A stretch of DNA of 64,000 nucleotides from JABFRJ01 sp033812735 (GTDB taxonomy: Bacteria; Pseudomonadota; Alphaproteobacteria; Rhizobiales; Hyphomicrobiaceae): assembly GCA_033812735.1 (NCBI GenBank), contig JAPXTA010000001.1, positions 44,032 to 108,031 on the forward strand, written 5' to 3'. Shown here piece by piece: positions 32,539 to 42,043 of the stretch (position 1 is the first letter of the stretch; every line of letters begins with the position of its first letter). Both the position numbers and the translations under genes were made by a program. The notes beneath the pieces are model-generated. The model was not told the origin of the DNA, searched no databases, and was given only the letters and a program-made list of their open reading frames with translations.

Positions 32539-32807
32539 CGATGCTCCGTTGAGCGTTCGGCTTCGAAGAAGGGCTCGATCACGCGAATGAGTGCGCGCAT
32601 GGATGCGGCACAAAAGCGCTTATCGACCGTCGAGAGGTTCCGCATGTCGCGTGGATGCAGGCGCAGAACGGCGTGGAGTGTGACTTCGTTGATGAAGGCT
32701 TCACTGTCGCGGCGCTTCAGGCATAGGCTATGATGGCGCACGACTGGGCGGATGGCACGAATATAGTCCATCTTGATGTGTCGCGTTTCAGGCTTTCTGC
32801 CGACCAT
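32535..32807 (-). CDS. Hypothetical protein, 90 aa
   Basis: ATG at 32807 (MVGRKPETRHIKMDYIRAIR). Basic, helical, with several His and Arg residues (RRDSEAFINEVTLHAVLRLH). First gene of the coupled string 32807-30549. A nucleic-acid-binding role is possible from charge alone. Confidence 0.55.
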   Translation of the reverse strand: MVGRKPETRHIKMDYIRAIRPVVRHHSLCLKRRDSEAFINEVTLHAVLRLHPRDMRNLSTVDKRFCAASMRALIRVIEPFFEAERSTEHR

Positions 32808-33098
32808 TTCCTCTCCGTTATTTTAAGCGAAAGATAAATCGTTGAGATTAAAATGTGCCTAATATGAAATGTTAACCATGCCGTCAATAAATCCAATTTG
32901 CGTGACAATCTGCCGGGAAACGCGAGCATAGCCAGGTGTCAACAATATTGTCCAACACATGGCACCATTTCACCGGCAAGCTAGTTAATGTATCTTAATG
33001 TATGAAAGTTGGTTGCGAAAATCACGCGCAATATCAATTGATGTTTATTTGCTAATAATAGTATGATATCTCCGGCGATTTAGTAGAAGAAGGAAATC
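32808..33098. other. AT-rich intergenic region, no gene
   Basis: About 290 bases of AT-rich DNA between divergent genes, with the repeated short motif TTAATGTATC/TTAATGTATG at 32985-33005. Likely promoter DNA for both sides. Confidence 0.4.
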
Positions 33099-33758
33099 AT
33101 GGCCAATGCGACAATAGCGGGTGTCACTGTAAAAACGCGGGGCGTGCAGATTTCGGAGCGAATAACTCAACAAGGCATCCTTCCGCCTCGCGATGCGACC
33201 GAGATCACAATCGAGAACAACAGTGGCCAGAATATTCGATGGATAAACATAGAAATTGGCTACTACATTCATCGCACCAGCCAATTCAAGCAGGCTGATG
33301 GAACAACTACTTATCTGCACCGTGGTTGGGTTAGCGAGAGAAGAGCACTCCAAAATCTGGAAGCTGGTTCAAGACGAACAATTTACTCCGACGATGACAA
33401 TCCAAACGGCACAATAGCTTTCATCTATGGAGAGTTCACCGGAGGGCAGACATTCAAGTGCGACAAGGGCATAAGATTTGGGGTAGAGATAAAGCAATCT
33501 GGTTGCTTTATCGCAACAGCTGCATATCGTGATCATGATCATCCGTTAGTGATAGAGCTGCGCGGGGTTCGCGATGAGATCCTGGTCAGAACAGCAAAGG
33601 GAAGACGATTTATTCGCTGGTATTATCGAAATGGTCCGCATTTCGCCGCCATAGTTGCGCCTAGCCCCATTCTCAGAGCTGCAAGCCGCGCCATCTTGAC
33701 GCCCATTGCGCAACTTGCCCGGTTGAGGCGTCGGTTCATCGCGCGCAAGATGCCATAA
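33099..33758 (+). CDS. CFI-box-CTERM protein, copy 2
   Basis: This 219-aa protein has a beta-rich N-terminal domain (about 1-130) and the CFI box near residue 137 (GCFIATAAYRDHDHP, then VIELRGVRDEIL), followed by YYRNGPHFAAI and a basic helical tail. Order and tail match copy 1 at 27704-28465, but the N-terminal domains align only loosely (both have a DATEITIEN/GVEIIVRN strand and a WINIEIGYY/WCSVDIFYE strand). Both leaders carry TTTAG followed by an A/G-rich ribosome site. Confidence 0.75.
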   Translation: MANATIAGVTVKTRGVQISERITQQGILPPRDATEITIENNSGQNIRWINIEIGYYIHRTSQFKQADGTTTYLHRGWVSERRALQNLEAGSRRTIYSDDDNPNGTIAFIYGEFTGGQTFKCDKGIRFGVEIKQSGCFIATAAYRDHDHPLVIELRGVRDEILVRTAKGRRFIRWYYRNGPHFAAIVAPSPILRAASRAILTPIAQLARLRRRFIARKMP

Positions 33759-33970
33759 TATTTCCAGATCCGTACAGACAGTAGTATTCGAAGACGCCAA
33801 TATTGGATTGCGGATTTGTAGTTGCTTTGCACGACCGTCGGAGCGTGGGAGCCGCTCCGCAATGCGTTGGTGCCTATAATTATCTTCTATCTATTACTCC
33901 TTTTGTGATGTCGGAAATGCCTTCATGTGCTTAACGTCAATTTAATATTGTTTGCCTTATAATTACATTG

Positions 33971-34477
33971 ATGATTTGGAAGATGCCTGGACACATATCG
34001 AAGCAACTGGACATTGCCATTCTCGTTGGAGCTGTCGCGTTAGCAGTAGTCGGCGGCTTGTACATTTTCGTCGAAGAGCTCCGTGGCCAATCAGTCGAAG
34101 TCACAAGAAGCGCTGCGGCCCAATCCGGGGATCATGCGCTGGACTTCGAACGAGATGTGTTGATCAAGTCCCAAATAATTCCTTCGCTGAAGGGCGCCTC
34201 TCCGACCTTGGGTGGACTGCGATCCACAGCGGGTGGAAGCGTGATTGCGCTGGCCCGCCAGAATCGGTTGGTGGGGATTGCTGTTGCCTATCCGGCTCGG
34301 ACCGGTCAGGTCCTCACATTCTCAGATCAGGATCACGCTCCTATCGCCTCCGAGCATATTGGAAGTGGGGCGGGGATAGCTCTAGTCGGCGAGAAAACGC
34401 GCCAAATCCGCTTCCACCTGGATGGCGCCTTTGTTGAGGAGCTTGATTTGTCCGGAGCTGCGTTGCTGGCTCGCTGA
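33971..34477 (+). CDS. Hypothetical membrane-anchored protein, 168 aa
   Basis: ATG at 33971 (a TTG just before is also in frame). An N-terminal anchor at about 12-32 (LDIAILVGAVALAVVGGLYI) is followed by a soluble beta-rich domain (GGSVIALARQNRLVGIAVAY). It lies just upstream of the DotA/TraY-like gene and is probably co-transcribed, so it may be a secretion-system partner. No family was recognised. Confidence 0.6.
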   Translation: MIWKMPGHISKQLDIAILVGAVALAVVGGLYIFVEELRGQSVEVTRSAAAQSGDHALDFERDVLIKSQIIPSLKGASPTLGGLRSTAGGSVIALARQNRLVGIAVAYPARTGQVLTFSDQDHAPIASEHIGSGAGIALVGEKTRQIRFHLDGAFVEELDLSGAALLAR

Positions 34478-34519
34478 ATTAACTATTACTTTCATTGATT
34501 GCGAAATATAATAGCATTA

Positions 34520-37252
34520 ATGAGGCTTGTTTTCTGTTCAGCATTATTTGTGTCGATGGTCGCATTTGCCGTTCTGCCGAATGCGGCCGCAGCTGCGCCT
34601 ACGGGAGTCCAGGACGGGATGTTCGATTGCCTTGCAGGCAATCTGGATTGGGGCTGCAAGATCATCAACTACCTGTTCGCATCGACGGACAACACGGCCT
34701 ACTACTGGAAAGACAATCAGGTTGTCGAAGACCATCCCATTTCCGCGATAGCTGCGCTGAGGGCGCTGTTGTGGTTTTTCAGTAATGCCCTGCTGGTGAT
34801 TGCTTCGGTTAAGCTCCTCTATGAGCTGCTGCAGATGACCGCGGAGACGGCGCACACCGGTCAGATCGGCGGGAAGGATGCGAACCGGCTCTGGGCACCC
34901 ATCCGTCTCGTGATTGGGATTGGTCTGCTTGTCCCACTCTATCATGGATCGGGTCTTGGCTCGGGCCAGTACATCGTCTTGCAGATTGCAAAGTGGGGCT
35001 CGGCTTTGGCCAGCCAAGGCTGGCGCGTCTTCGCTGAAGCCTTAACCGAAGATCAGAAGCTCTCGGCGCCCAGTGTTCCGCGCGTTCGGACTTTAGCTGT
35101 CAACGCGATCAAGTCGTATGCCTGCATGTACATTGTCAACTACTACGCCCGTGAGACCGACACACCAAAAGAGCGGGTAGTCGACGAGAGCCAGCCATTG
35201 GGCGATTCTTCTCGGGTCGTGTTCCGTAACGAAGCCAAGAACAATGTCTGCGGGACGATCACGTTCAAGGTGCCGAAGACGCAGTTTTCCAGCTACGACG
35301 ATGCGCGCATCTCGCTGCAACTGACGCAGATGAACCATGACGACTTCATCAGGGCCATCCCGAACCTGAAGAAGATCGGCTTCGACATGGCCGACTATCA
35401 GTTGCCCGAGAAGCTGAGCAACGAAGAGCCGTCGACGCGATCCATCGACGAGGCAGTGCGTGAATACCAGAACGCTATCGCTCAGCGGCTGAAGAGCTCA
35501 GCTATCACCCAGAACGCCCTGAAGGAGATCACTGCGAAGGTGCAGCAGGCTGCTGACACGCAGGGCTGGACTTCGGCGGGTTCGTGGTTCTTGGCCATCA
35601 CGCGGGCGCAAGGCCAGATCATCACCGGCGGGCTCAACATTCCCGACGCGAGTGGTCCTGACCCCGCGCGCGTTGCCGCTGCGAGCAGCGACGCGGCGCG
35701 TGACTACGCGAAATTCGAGACTTGGCTCAACGAGTCCTATCGTTCGCAAGATCGGAATCCGCCAGCGCAAGGAGGTGCAGGGGCACCAGGCACCAACTGG
35801 AACACGATCACGGTTGGCGAAGAGCGCAGCTATATGGATTCGCTTCGCGAGTATGCTGAAGGCGCGGGGCAAGTGACGATCGATACCGTGTTGGGGTGGC
35901 TGGACTCCGGCGCTCAGGCAATCGGATTGTGGGATTCGGACCCGCGCAAGGCATTTGGTGATTTGGGAGGGAGCAGTAATCCATTCGGCGAAATGGCCGC
36001 TCTTGGCCATCGTAAAATCCGGCTTGGCTTGGACTATTTCGGTCTTGCCATACTTGCTACGACAGGTGGTGGGCTACTGAAAGCTGGGGGTAAGATCGCA
36101 GACAAACTTGGTGCGCCGGGTTGGATTGAAGGACTGTCTGCAGCGCTCGGGACTGGATTAAGCGTAGTGGCAACCATTGTCATGCTTATCGCAACGCTAT
36201 TTTTGCTGGCTGGTGTTATTTTGGCATTTATTGTCCCGATGTTACCATTCACGAAATTCTTTTTCTCGATTCTCACCTGGCTCGCCAGCCTGTTCGAGGC
36301 AATAGTGCTCGTGCCATTCATGGCGTTGGCCTTCTTGACACCAAAGGGCGAAGGTTTTGCAGGGCCCAATACGCGCAATGCGTTCTTCCTGATCTTCCAA
36401 GTTTTTCTGCGTCCAATCCTCTGCGTAATAGGTCTCGTGGCTTCGATGATCCTGTTCTACGTCGCAGCCAAATTCTTGAATGCGTCATTCTACGAAGCCA
36501 CCAGCGGCGTTGGGATCTACGAAGGCAGCGCGATGAAGTTCATGCAGAAGCTCGTATACAGCATCATGTACGTGGCGCTCGTCTATACTGCCGCAAATAC
36601 TACTTTCAAGATGATTGAGCACCTCCCGAAGCACGCGCTGCGATGGATGGGGGGCGGTGCCCAAGAGGAAAGTTACGATGATCATAGCACCTTCGGACAG
36701 CTAGCGGCAGCGGTCGGCGGGCAGCAGCTAATCAACAATCTACAATCTTTGCCGGAAAAGTTTACTGGGGTTGTGACAGGACCTGCGCAGGCCATTGCTG
36801 ATAGTATAGGTGCTAAGCAAGACTCTGCGTCGGCAAAAGGAAAACAAAATCAACTGGTCAATAGCCAACTTCTTGCGGGCGGCGGGAGCCTCCGCCACGG
36901 GATGACCGAGAAAGAAGAAAACGCGGTAGATATGTCTGACGTCCACATCAATCAGACTCAGTCGCGTCTTGATGTCGCTCGCGGTCAGGCCGCCGATTTC
37001 CAACAGCAAATCGACAATGACGTAGCAGCGTTGGGCACGCCGGGACTTCCTCCTGCTCGTCGGGCTGAACTTGGCCAGTCGATCCAGAGAAATGTCAACA
37101 ATCTTGCGGCTATGGGCATTGCAGCCCGCCTCCCAGCGGCGGCAACGCCCGGTTACACATTGCCACCACCCTCGATACGCCCAAGGCGAACGAACGAGAT
37201 CAACGATCTTGAGGTCCGATTGTCAGAGTTGCTCGCCAATAGGAATGCATAA
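34520..37252 (+). CDS. DotA/TraY-family membrane protein
   Basis: This 910-aa protein has a signal peptide (to about residue 27, NAAAAAP), a membrane helix pair near 75-140 around the family-like stretch NRLWAPIRLVIGIGLLVPLY, a long periplasmic domain, and a hydrophobic cluster of four to five helices at about 510-700. The C-terminus is polar and coiled. DotA/TraY proteins belong to type IVB (Dot/Icm, IncI) secretion and conjugation systems. No other Dot/Icm gene is visible here. Start by signal-peptide fit; a TTG at 34499 is the alternative. Confidence 0.75.
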   Translation: MRLVFCSALFVSMVAFAVLPNAAAAAPTGVQDGMFDCLAGNLDWGCKIINYLFASTDNTAYYWKDNQVVEDHPISAIAALRALLWFFSNALLVIASVKLLYELLQMTAETAHTGQIGGKDANRLWAPIRLVIGIGLLVPLYHGSGLGSGQYIVLQIAKWGSALASQGWRVFAEALTEDQKLSAPSVPRVRTLAVNAIKSYACMYIVNYYARETDTPKERVVDESQPLGDSSRVVFRNEAKNNVCGTITFKVPKTQFSSYDDARISLQLTQMNHDDFIRAIPNLKKIGFDMADYQLPEKLSNEEPSTRSIDEAVREYQNAIAQRLKSSAITQNALKEITAKVQQAADTQGWTSAGSWFLAITRAQGQIITGGLNIPDASGPDPARVAAASSDAARDYAKFETWLNESYRSQDRNPPAQGGAGAPGTNWNTITVGEERSYMDSLREYAEGAGQVTIDTVLGWLDSGAQAIGLWDSDPRKAFGDLGGSSNPFGEMAALGHRKIRLGLDYFGLAILATTGGGLLKAGGKIADKLGAPGWIEGLSAALGTGLSVVATIVMLIATLFLLAGVILAFIVPMLPFTKFFFSILTWLASLFEAIVLVPFMALAFLTPKGEGFAGPNTRNAFFLIFQVFLRPILCVIGLVASMILFYVAAKFLNASFYEATSGVGIYEGSAMKFMQKLVYSIMYVALVYTAANTTFKMIEHLPKHALRWMGGGAQEESYDDHSTFGQLAAAVGGQQLINNLQSLPEKFTGVVTGPAQAIADSIGAKQDSASAKGKQNQLVNSQLLAGGGSLRHGMTEKEENAVDMSDVHINQTQSRLDVARGQAADFQQQIDNDVAALGTPGLPPARRAELGQSIQRNVNNLAAMGIAARLPAAATPGYTLPPPSIRPRRTNEINDLEVRLSELLANRNA

Positions 37253-37259
37253 CCACGAG

Positions 37260-37832
37260 CTAAGCTGTGGTTGTTGGCAGCGCCGCCGCGGCTTTCTGAA
37301 CAGGATGTTGGCGTGCTGCTTGTCTATGAGCGAACTCTTCTGGTTCAGTTGTAGACTGCACGGTGTGTCGATTTGCCAGTGAGGCATACGGCGTAGTCGG
37401 AATAGGTTCAACGTGCTGAGCGCTTGGAGGACTGGGCTCAGCTTTCAGCTTTGCCTTGTCTAAGAGTGGATCGACGACGAAGTGAGAAACGACGCCTCCA
37501 ACTATCAGACTGCCCACAGCGATCGTTGTGCTGCCTGCAACGGTAGCTGCAACAGCAGGGGCTGCTGCGGTAGCCAAGGCTGTTGCGCCGACCATCAATC
37601 CGATACCGACGCCGAGCTTTGTCGTCTCGACCGCTACGTTCCATGCCTTCTGCCATCCCGAGGTCTTTGTGTCGCTGTAGGCATCCAGGATGCCTTGGAC
37701 AGGCGCTCGGGCGACGTCCCCCCAGCTCAAATCGGTATACTTTTCTTTGACGAATGCGGTAGCCGCCGCAAGTAAGCCCCAGCCGAGAAGCGTTCGTGGC
37801 TTAGGCAGCTTATGAGTTGACGGTTCGGCCAT
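37260..37832 (-). CDS. Hypothetical membrane protein, 190 aa
   Basis: ATG at 37832 (MAEPSTHKLPKPRTLLGWGL). Two or three hydrophobic segments (AAAPAVAATVAGSTTIAVGS and neighbours) in the middle, then a polar, Pro/Thr-rich tail. It converges on the DotA/TraY gene with 7 nt between stops. No family was recognised. Confidence 0.55.
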   Translation of the reverse strand: MAEPSTHKLPKPRTLLGWGLLAAATAFVKEKYTDLSWGDVARAPVQGILDAYSDTKTSGWQKAWNVAVETTKLGVGIGLMVGATALATAAAPAVAATVAGSTTIAVGSLIVGGVVSHFVVDPLLDKAKLKAEPSPPSAQHVEPIPTTPYASLANRHTVQSTTEPEEFAHRQAARQHPVQKAAAALPTTTA

Positions 37833-37966
37833 GGAAATCCTTTGTATATCACCGATATTAATGTTTTATAATTAATTCCATGTTAATTATGCTGCATTCG
37901 ATGATTTGATTTGATGGGCAGCCGTATTGCGGTTTGCAATTTTCTATATTGTAACTGGAGTAATAA

Positions 37967-39079
37967 ATGGCCATTTGGGACAAGATCGTTGGGCGTGTAT
38001 TTGGCGCGGCGATAGAGCGCAAGGTCGCAGAGCGAGTTGCAGCCGAAGGAGCGACACGAGGCGCGACGGAGAGAACTGCGACTGCAGCCGCAAGCGAGAC
38101 TGGCGCACGGGCGGTGATTGAAGGGGCCACTGAGAGGGTTACCGTGAAGCCTGCGTCTAGTGTACTGTCCAAACTTTGGAATACAGGTAGAGAAGGTGGC
38201 TACGGGGCCGGAACTTGGCTTGGAGACGTAGCCGGTCGCTGGGCGATCCGAGGCCCTGTAAAAGCGGCGCGTGCCGCGCTCGGCATTAGCGTGGTCGCAG
38301 ACGTTGGAATGAACGGTGTAGACCCAAGAGGTTGGACCGTTACCCCGCAGATTTTGCGCGACGGTAAGGACATCGTGACAGGGGCGAGAGCGCCTATCGA
38401 CGTTGCGACGGGACACATCACCAAGGGTGTTCAAGCCCTGGGCCAGAAACGACCGGATGCAGCGCAAGCACCTATCGACACGAGAGCATTGGAGGGGCAA
38501 GCCCCGCGCATGAAAAGCGTTCGCGAAGGTCTCGCGAAGGGAGACCGTCCCGGCGTTGAACCCTATGTTCCGCCGAAACAAGCTCCGCGACAATTGTCGC
38601 CGGAAGAACAAGCCCGGCAGGATCTTGCAGATCGGAGAGCGAGTTCCCGGCGTTCTGCTGACCTTGCTGCGCATGCGACGCTGTACGCTGCCGCTGGAGA
38701 TGAGGGACGGGCAGAGCTGATAGCGAAATCAACATGGGGTCGGTTTTTGGCTGCCACGAAGCATGACGGCACGCGGCAGTTGGTTTACGAGACGGGCGAC
38801 CAGGCCGCTCGCCGACCAGCGATATTCCGCGGTGCGAACGGTGTGCAAGTACGCGTCGATCCTAAGGGCGAAGCGTTTGTCGTGACCGATCAGGGTGTAT
38901 TGGCGTCGCCGGCTGGTTCGAAAAAGGTCGAGATCGATGTGTTTCGCGTCCAGCCGGACGGATCACCAGGGAAGAAGCTCGATACGATCAAGATCGACGA
39001 ATTTCCAACAGGTCCAGAGCGGCGCGGTGACGTCGCTCCGCCTGCGACGCGACGGTCGCCTGGAGTTGCGCCAGGCTAG
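37967..39079 (+). CDS. Hypothetical protein, 370 aa
   Basis: ATG at 37967 after GGAG. The N-terminal 60 residues are Ala/Glu/Arg/Thr-rich (KVAERVAAEGATRGATERTA), a central segment may be a weak membrane or amphipathic helix (RAALGISVVADVGMNGVD), and a C-terminal domain has strands (GVQVRVDPKGEAFVVTDQGV). It could be a secreted or transfer-linked effector, but no toxin motif was recognised. Confidence 0.5.
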   Translation: MAIWDKIVGRVFGAAIERKVAERVAAEGATRGATERTATAAASETGARAVIEGATERVTVKPASSVLSKLWNTGREGGYGAGTWLGDVAGRWAIRGPVKAARAALGISVVADVGMNGVDPRGWTVTPQILRDGKDIVTGARAPIDVATGHITKGVQALGQKRPDAAQAPIDTRALEGQAPRMKSVREGLAKGDRPGVEPYVPPKQAPRQLSPEEQARQDLADRRASSRRSADLAAHATLYAAAGDEGRAELIAKSTWGRFLAATKHDGTRQLVYETGDQAARRPAIFRGANGVQVRVDPKGEAFVVTDQGVLASPAGSKKVEIDVFRVQPDGSPGKKLDTIKIDEFPTGPERRGDVAPPATRRSPGVAPG

Positions 39080-39186
39080 GTCGTCAGCACCCGTTACCGA
39101 ATACCGCTGTCATTGGACTGAAAATGCAGCGTTCGTTCGCCAGGCCAGCAAGAATGTCGGGACTAGGGTTGATTTTTCTGAATGAG

Positions 39187-39816
39187 TTATCGTGCGACTA
39201 TTGGAGTTGACGTTTCGCGAGAGCGCGCTTTGCTTTTTGGTCGGATCGCTGCAATTGACTCGGCCACGACATGAAGCGCGGTTCTGAGGCGGCGCAGATG
39301 AGTGAAGTTGTGAGCAACTACGCCGTTGGCAACAAAGGTGTGTTCGCCTTCTGTGACCAAATTGTAGACTGGAACCTTGTCAGGGAGCGACGTGATGCTG
39401 TTAATCTTGGCGGCGTCTCCCGTAGCAAGGATCATTTGATCACTTGGCTTGAGCCGGTCAATTCGGCGCCATCCGCTGCGTGTGAGTACGGTATGGTTAG
39501 GTGTGGCCCGCAAGGACGTGCCGTTGCTGAGCTCGACAGTCACAATTCTTGCGGGCTTGTGTGATTTCAGCCGAGACACTTTGCGCTCAACTAATTGTGA
39601 TCGTGTTGCATCCCACGACATCACGATTGTACCAGGCGCAATTGTGCTTATCCGGCGACTCCCACCGGGTGTCTGGATATCAGTGTCGCCGGGAAAACAG
39701 CTCTGCGAGTGCTGAATTCCTTGGCGATAGGAGTCGTTGTTGTTGTATTTGTCGCTATCGTAGTAGCCGCCACTGCCGTGATTGTATCCATCCCAATAGT
39801 CATTTTCGTCGCTCAT
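39187..39816 (-). CDS. Standalone Hint (intein-like) domain protein
   Basis: This 209-aa protein has a 39-residue Asn/Asp/Tyr/Gly-rich head (DKYNNNDSYRQGIQHSQS) and then a Hint domain from Cys40: CFPGDTDIQTPGG (block A), TPNHTVLTRSGWRRIDRLKP (block B with the His) and EGEHTFVANGVVAHN (block G ending His-Asn). After the Asn comes Phe, not Cys, Ser or Thr, so it should self-cleave rather than splice; this fits a bacterial intein-like domain. A short basic tail follows. GGAGG 7 nt upstream decides the start at MSDEND. Confidence 0.8.
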   Translation of the reverse strand: MSDENDYWDGYNHGSGGYYDSDKYNNNDSYRQGIQHSQSCFPGDTDIQTPGGSRRISTIAPGTIVMSWDATRSQLVERKVSRLKSHKPARIVTVELSNGTSLRATPNHTVLTRSGWRRIDRLKPSDQMILATGDAAKINSITSLPDKVPVYNLVTEGEHTFVANGVVAHNFTHLRRLRTALHVVAESIAAIRPKSKARSRETSTPIVAR

Positions 39817-39828
39817 TCCTGCCTCCAT

Positions 39829-40111
39829 AAAAATAATGCAAAATGATTATTGCAAGTAATCATCGACAAGGTGCAAGTTGTTTCTGAAGTGAAATAATAC
39901 TTTCGTGTCGTTTGGCCATTTTGAGTAAATAGGGCAATCAAAATTGTTATATTTGCGAGCGTTGGGTCGATACGGGTTGTGCTGGGCGACGCTGCGTTTG
40001 GTGAAGCGGCAGTAATGAGGTGCTTGATATCAACCTAATGGGACGGTGAGTGGTTTTATATCTACCTGTCTCATTCGAGTCTTCATCCATCGCAGGCAAG
40101 GGATGGGTGCC
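39829..40111. other. Intergenic region, no gene seen
   Basis: About 280 bases between the divergent Hint gene and the recombinase region. The palindrome TTGATATCAA occurs near 40025. No frame looks coding. Confidence 0.4.
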
Positions 40112-40339
40112 ATGAGCAAGCGCAATCAAGCAGCGCAGCAGATTCACATTCAGTGGACCGCTGGGTCAACTGACGAGCTGTGTGATTCCAGTCAACCTTC
40201 GAGAGTCCAAATCAAAGCCTTGGCGATCGCCCTTGGCCATCTGGCGGCCCGGATGGAGCGCGCTCGCGCGAAGCGGACCAAAGCGACTTGCGCCATGATT
40301 TCGGCTGCAGGAACGGGTAGGAAAGAAGCTTCCTCGTAA
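40112..40339 (+). CDS. Small protein preceding serine recombinase 1, 75 aa
   Basis: ATG at 40112 (MSKRNQAAQQIHIQWTAGST). Helical with a basic centre (RMERARAKRTKATCAM). The gene is 40 nt upstream of the recombinase. Small accessory frames of this kind also precede recombinase 2; possible directionality factors or unrelated cargo. Confidence 0.45.
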   Translation: MSKRNQAAQQIHIQWTAGSTDELCDSSQPSRVQIKALAIALGHLAARMERARAKRTKATCAMISAAGTGRKEASS

Positions 40340-40378
40340 GCCATACCCGATCAGCGAAGCCTGTAGCGGAGTGATGTG

Positions 40379-42043
40379 ATGCGCGCTGCCATCTACGCCC
40401 GGTTCTCAAGCGATCTTCAGGATGCGAGATCAATCACGGATCAGGTTAGCTTGGCGCGACGATATCTCGATGGGCGCGGTCTCCTGTTCGCGGGTGCCTA
40501 TGAAGATGCGGCGATCTCCGGCGCGTCGGTCGTCAACCGCCCGGGCCTGCAGCGGCTCTTGAGCGATGCCGCGACGCGGAAGTTCGAGGTGCTGGTCACC
40601 GAAAGCTTGGACCGTCTTTCGCGCAGCCAAGCAGACATCGCTGCGCTCTATGAGCGGCTCAACTTCCTGGGCGTCCGGATCGAAACGCTCGCCGATGGGC
40701 ACGTATCCGAAATCCATGTCGGGTTGAAAGGGACGATGTCGGCGCTGTTCTTGAAGGACCTCGCGCAGAAGACCAAGCGCGGGCAGATGGGGCGAGTGAA
40801 GGCTGGTCGCATACCTGGAGGCAAGAGCTACGGTTACGACGTCGTTCCTGCCGGTGAAGATCGTGGTCGCCGGGTCATCAACGAGCGCGAGGCTGCTGTC
40901 GTCCGGCGCATCTACACCGAATACACGCAGGGACGAGGGACGCTGGCCATCGTCAAGTCTCTCAATCAAGAGGGAATCCCTGGTCCGACCGGGAAGCCTT
41001 GGAACCTATCGACTGTCGTCGGCTCGCCCAAGCGGCGCAATGGGCTCCTGAACAACGAACTCTACAACGGCGTGATCGTCTATAACCGCCAACGCTTCAT
41101 GAAGGACCCGGCGACCGGGAAGAGGGTGTCGCGTCCCAACCCCGAAAGCGAGTGGGTGCGCCAGGATGCGCCGGAGCTGCGGATCGTCGACGAAGATGTC
41201 TGGCAGGCGGCGCAACAGCTGCGAGAGTCTCGGAGCACGCCGCACTTTTATCATCGACGCCGTCCTCAGCGCCTTCTGTCTGGGCTTATCTACTGTGGCT
41301 GCTGTGGTGCCAAGTTTAACATCGTGATGCGTGATTACATGAGGTGCTCGGCGCGGACGAACAATGGTCTTTGTCCGAACAGCCGTAGCATCAAGATGGC
41401 CGAGGTCGAACAGCGGGTGCTCGCAGCTTACGAACGTGAGGTGCTGTCGCCGGAGATGATTGAAGTTGCTCTCAGGGCATACAGCGATGACCACGCTCGG
41501 GCGCTCGGCGACAGGGATGCAATGCGCGAACGGCTTCAGAATGAATTGGCCGACATTGAGCGGAAGTCGAGCCGCCTGCTTGGGCTGGTGGAGGACGGAC
41601 ACGCCGATCCGGCCGTCGCCGGTCCTCGATTGAACGAGCTCGCGACAAGGAAGCGGCAGCTCACGTCAGAGCTTGCCCTGAGACCGAATGACGCTGCACC
41701 AGTGACGGTGACCGACGGCGGTGCTGCTTACCGCGCCCTGGTCGGCGACCTCAGATCGCATCTTTTGGAGGCCCAGGAGTTGGAGGTCGATATCGATCCA
41801 GCTTCCCAGGTCATTAGAGGGACGATCCGGCGCATCACCGTATTGCCGCCAGAGGAAGAGGAACGCCAAGCCCTTGAAATTGAAACAGGACCTTGGATGA
41901 ATGCGCAGCGTGCTGAGCAGTACTGCGAAAGTGGTTGCGGGGGCCCGCAACCAATCAACTATGTCGTGCACGTACTTCCTGCGGCACCGTCGGATACGTC
42001 ATTTGTTGTGCAGCGGTCGCGTGACCTCGCCGTCGCCGCATAG
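40379..42043 (+). CDS. Large serine recombinase 1
   Basis: This 554-aa recombinase begins with the resolvase catalytic domain: the nucleophile is Ser10 or Ser11 (AIYARFSSDLQDARSI), with LVTESLDRLSRSQADIAALY later. A recombinase domain (GKSYGYDVVPAGEDRGRRVI), a zinc ribbon (YCGCCGAKFN ... CSARTNNGLC) and a coiled coil (LQNELADIERKSSRLLGLVE) follow. Such enzymes integrate and excise phages and ICEs without host factors. It starts at the ATG at 40379, with a GTG one codon before. It appears full length. Confidence 0.9.
   Translation: MRAAIYARFSSDLQDARSITDQVSLARRYLDGRGLLFAGAYEDAAISGASVVNRPGLQRLLSDAATRKFEVLVTESLDRLSRSQADIAALYERLNFLGVRIETLADGHVSEIHVGLKGTMSALFLKDLAQKTKRGQMGRVKAGRIPGGKSYGYDVVPAGEDRGRRVINEREAAVVRRIYTEYTQGRGTLAIVKSLNQEGIPGPTGKPWNLSTVVGSPKRRNGLLNNELYNGVIVYNRQRFMKDPATGKRVSRPNPESEWVRQDAPELRIVDEDVWQAAQQLRESRSTPHFYHRRRPQRLLSGLIYCGCCGAKFNIVMRDYMRCSARTNNGLCPNSRSIKMAEVEQRVLAAYEREVLSPEMIEVALRAYSDDHARALGDRDAMRERLQNELADIERKSSRLLGLVEDGHADPAVAGPRLNELATRKRQLTSELALRPNDAAPVTVTDGGAAYRALVGDLRSHLLEAQELEVDIDPASQVIRGTIRRITVLPPEEEERQALEIETGPWMNAQRAEQYCESGCGGPQPINYVVHVLPAAPSDTSFVVQRSRDLAVAA

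Noticed and set aside
19851..40035. Shared palindrome TTGATATCAA near 19851 and 40025 as an operator or FNR-like site
   Set aside because: Only two short copies in unrelated contexts, and the spacing does not match the FNR/NnrR half-site pattern TTGAT-N4-ATCAA.
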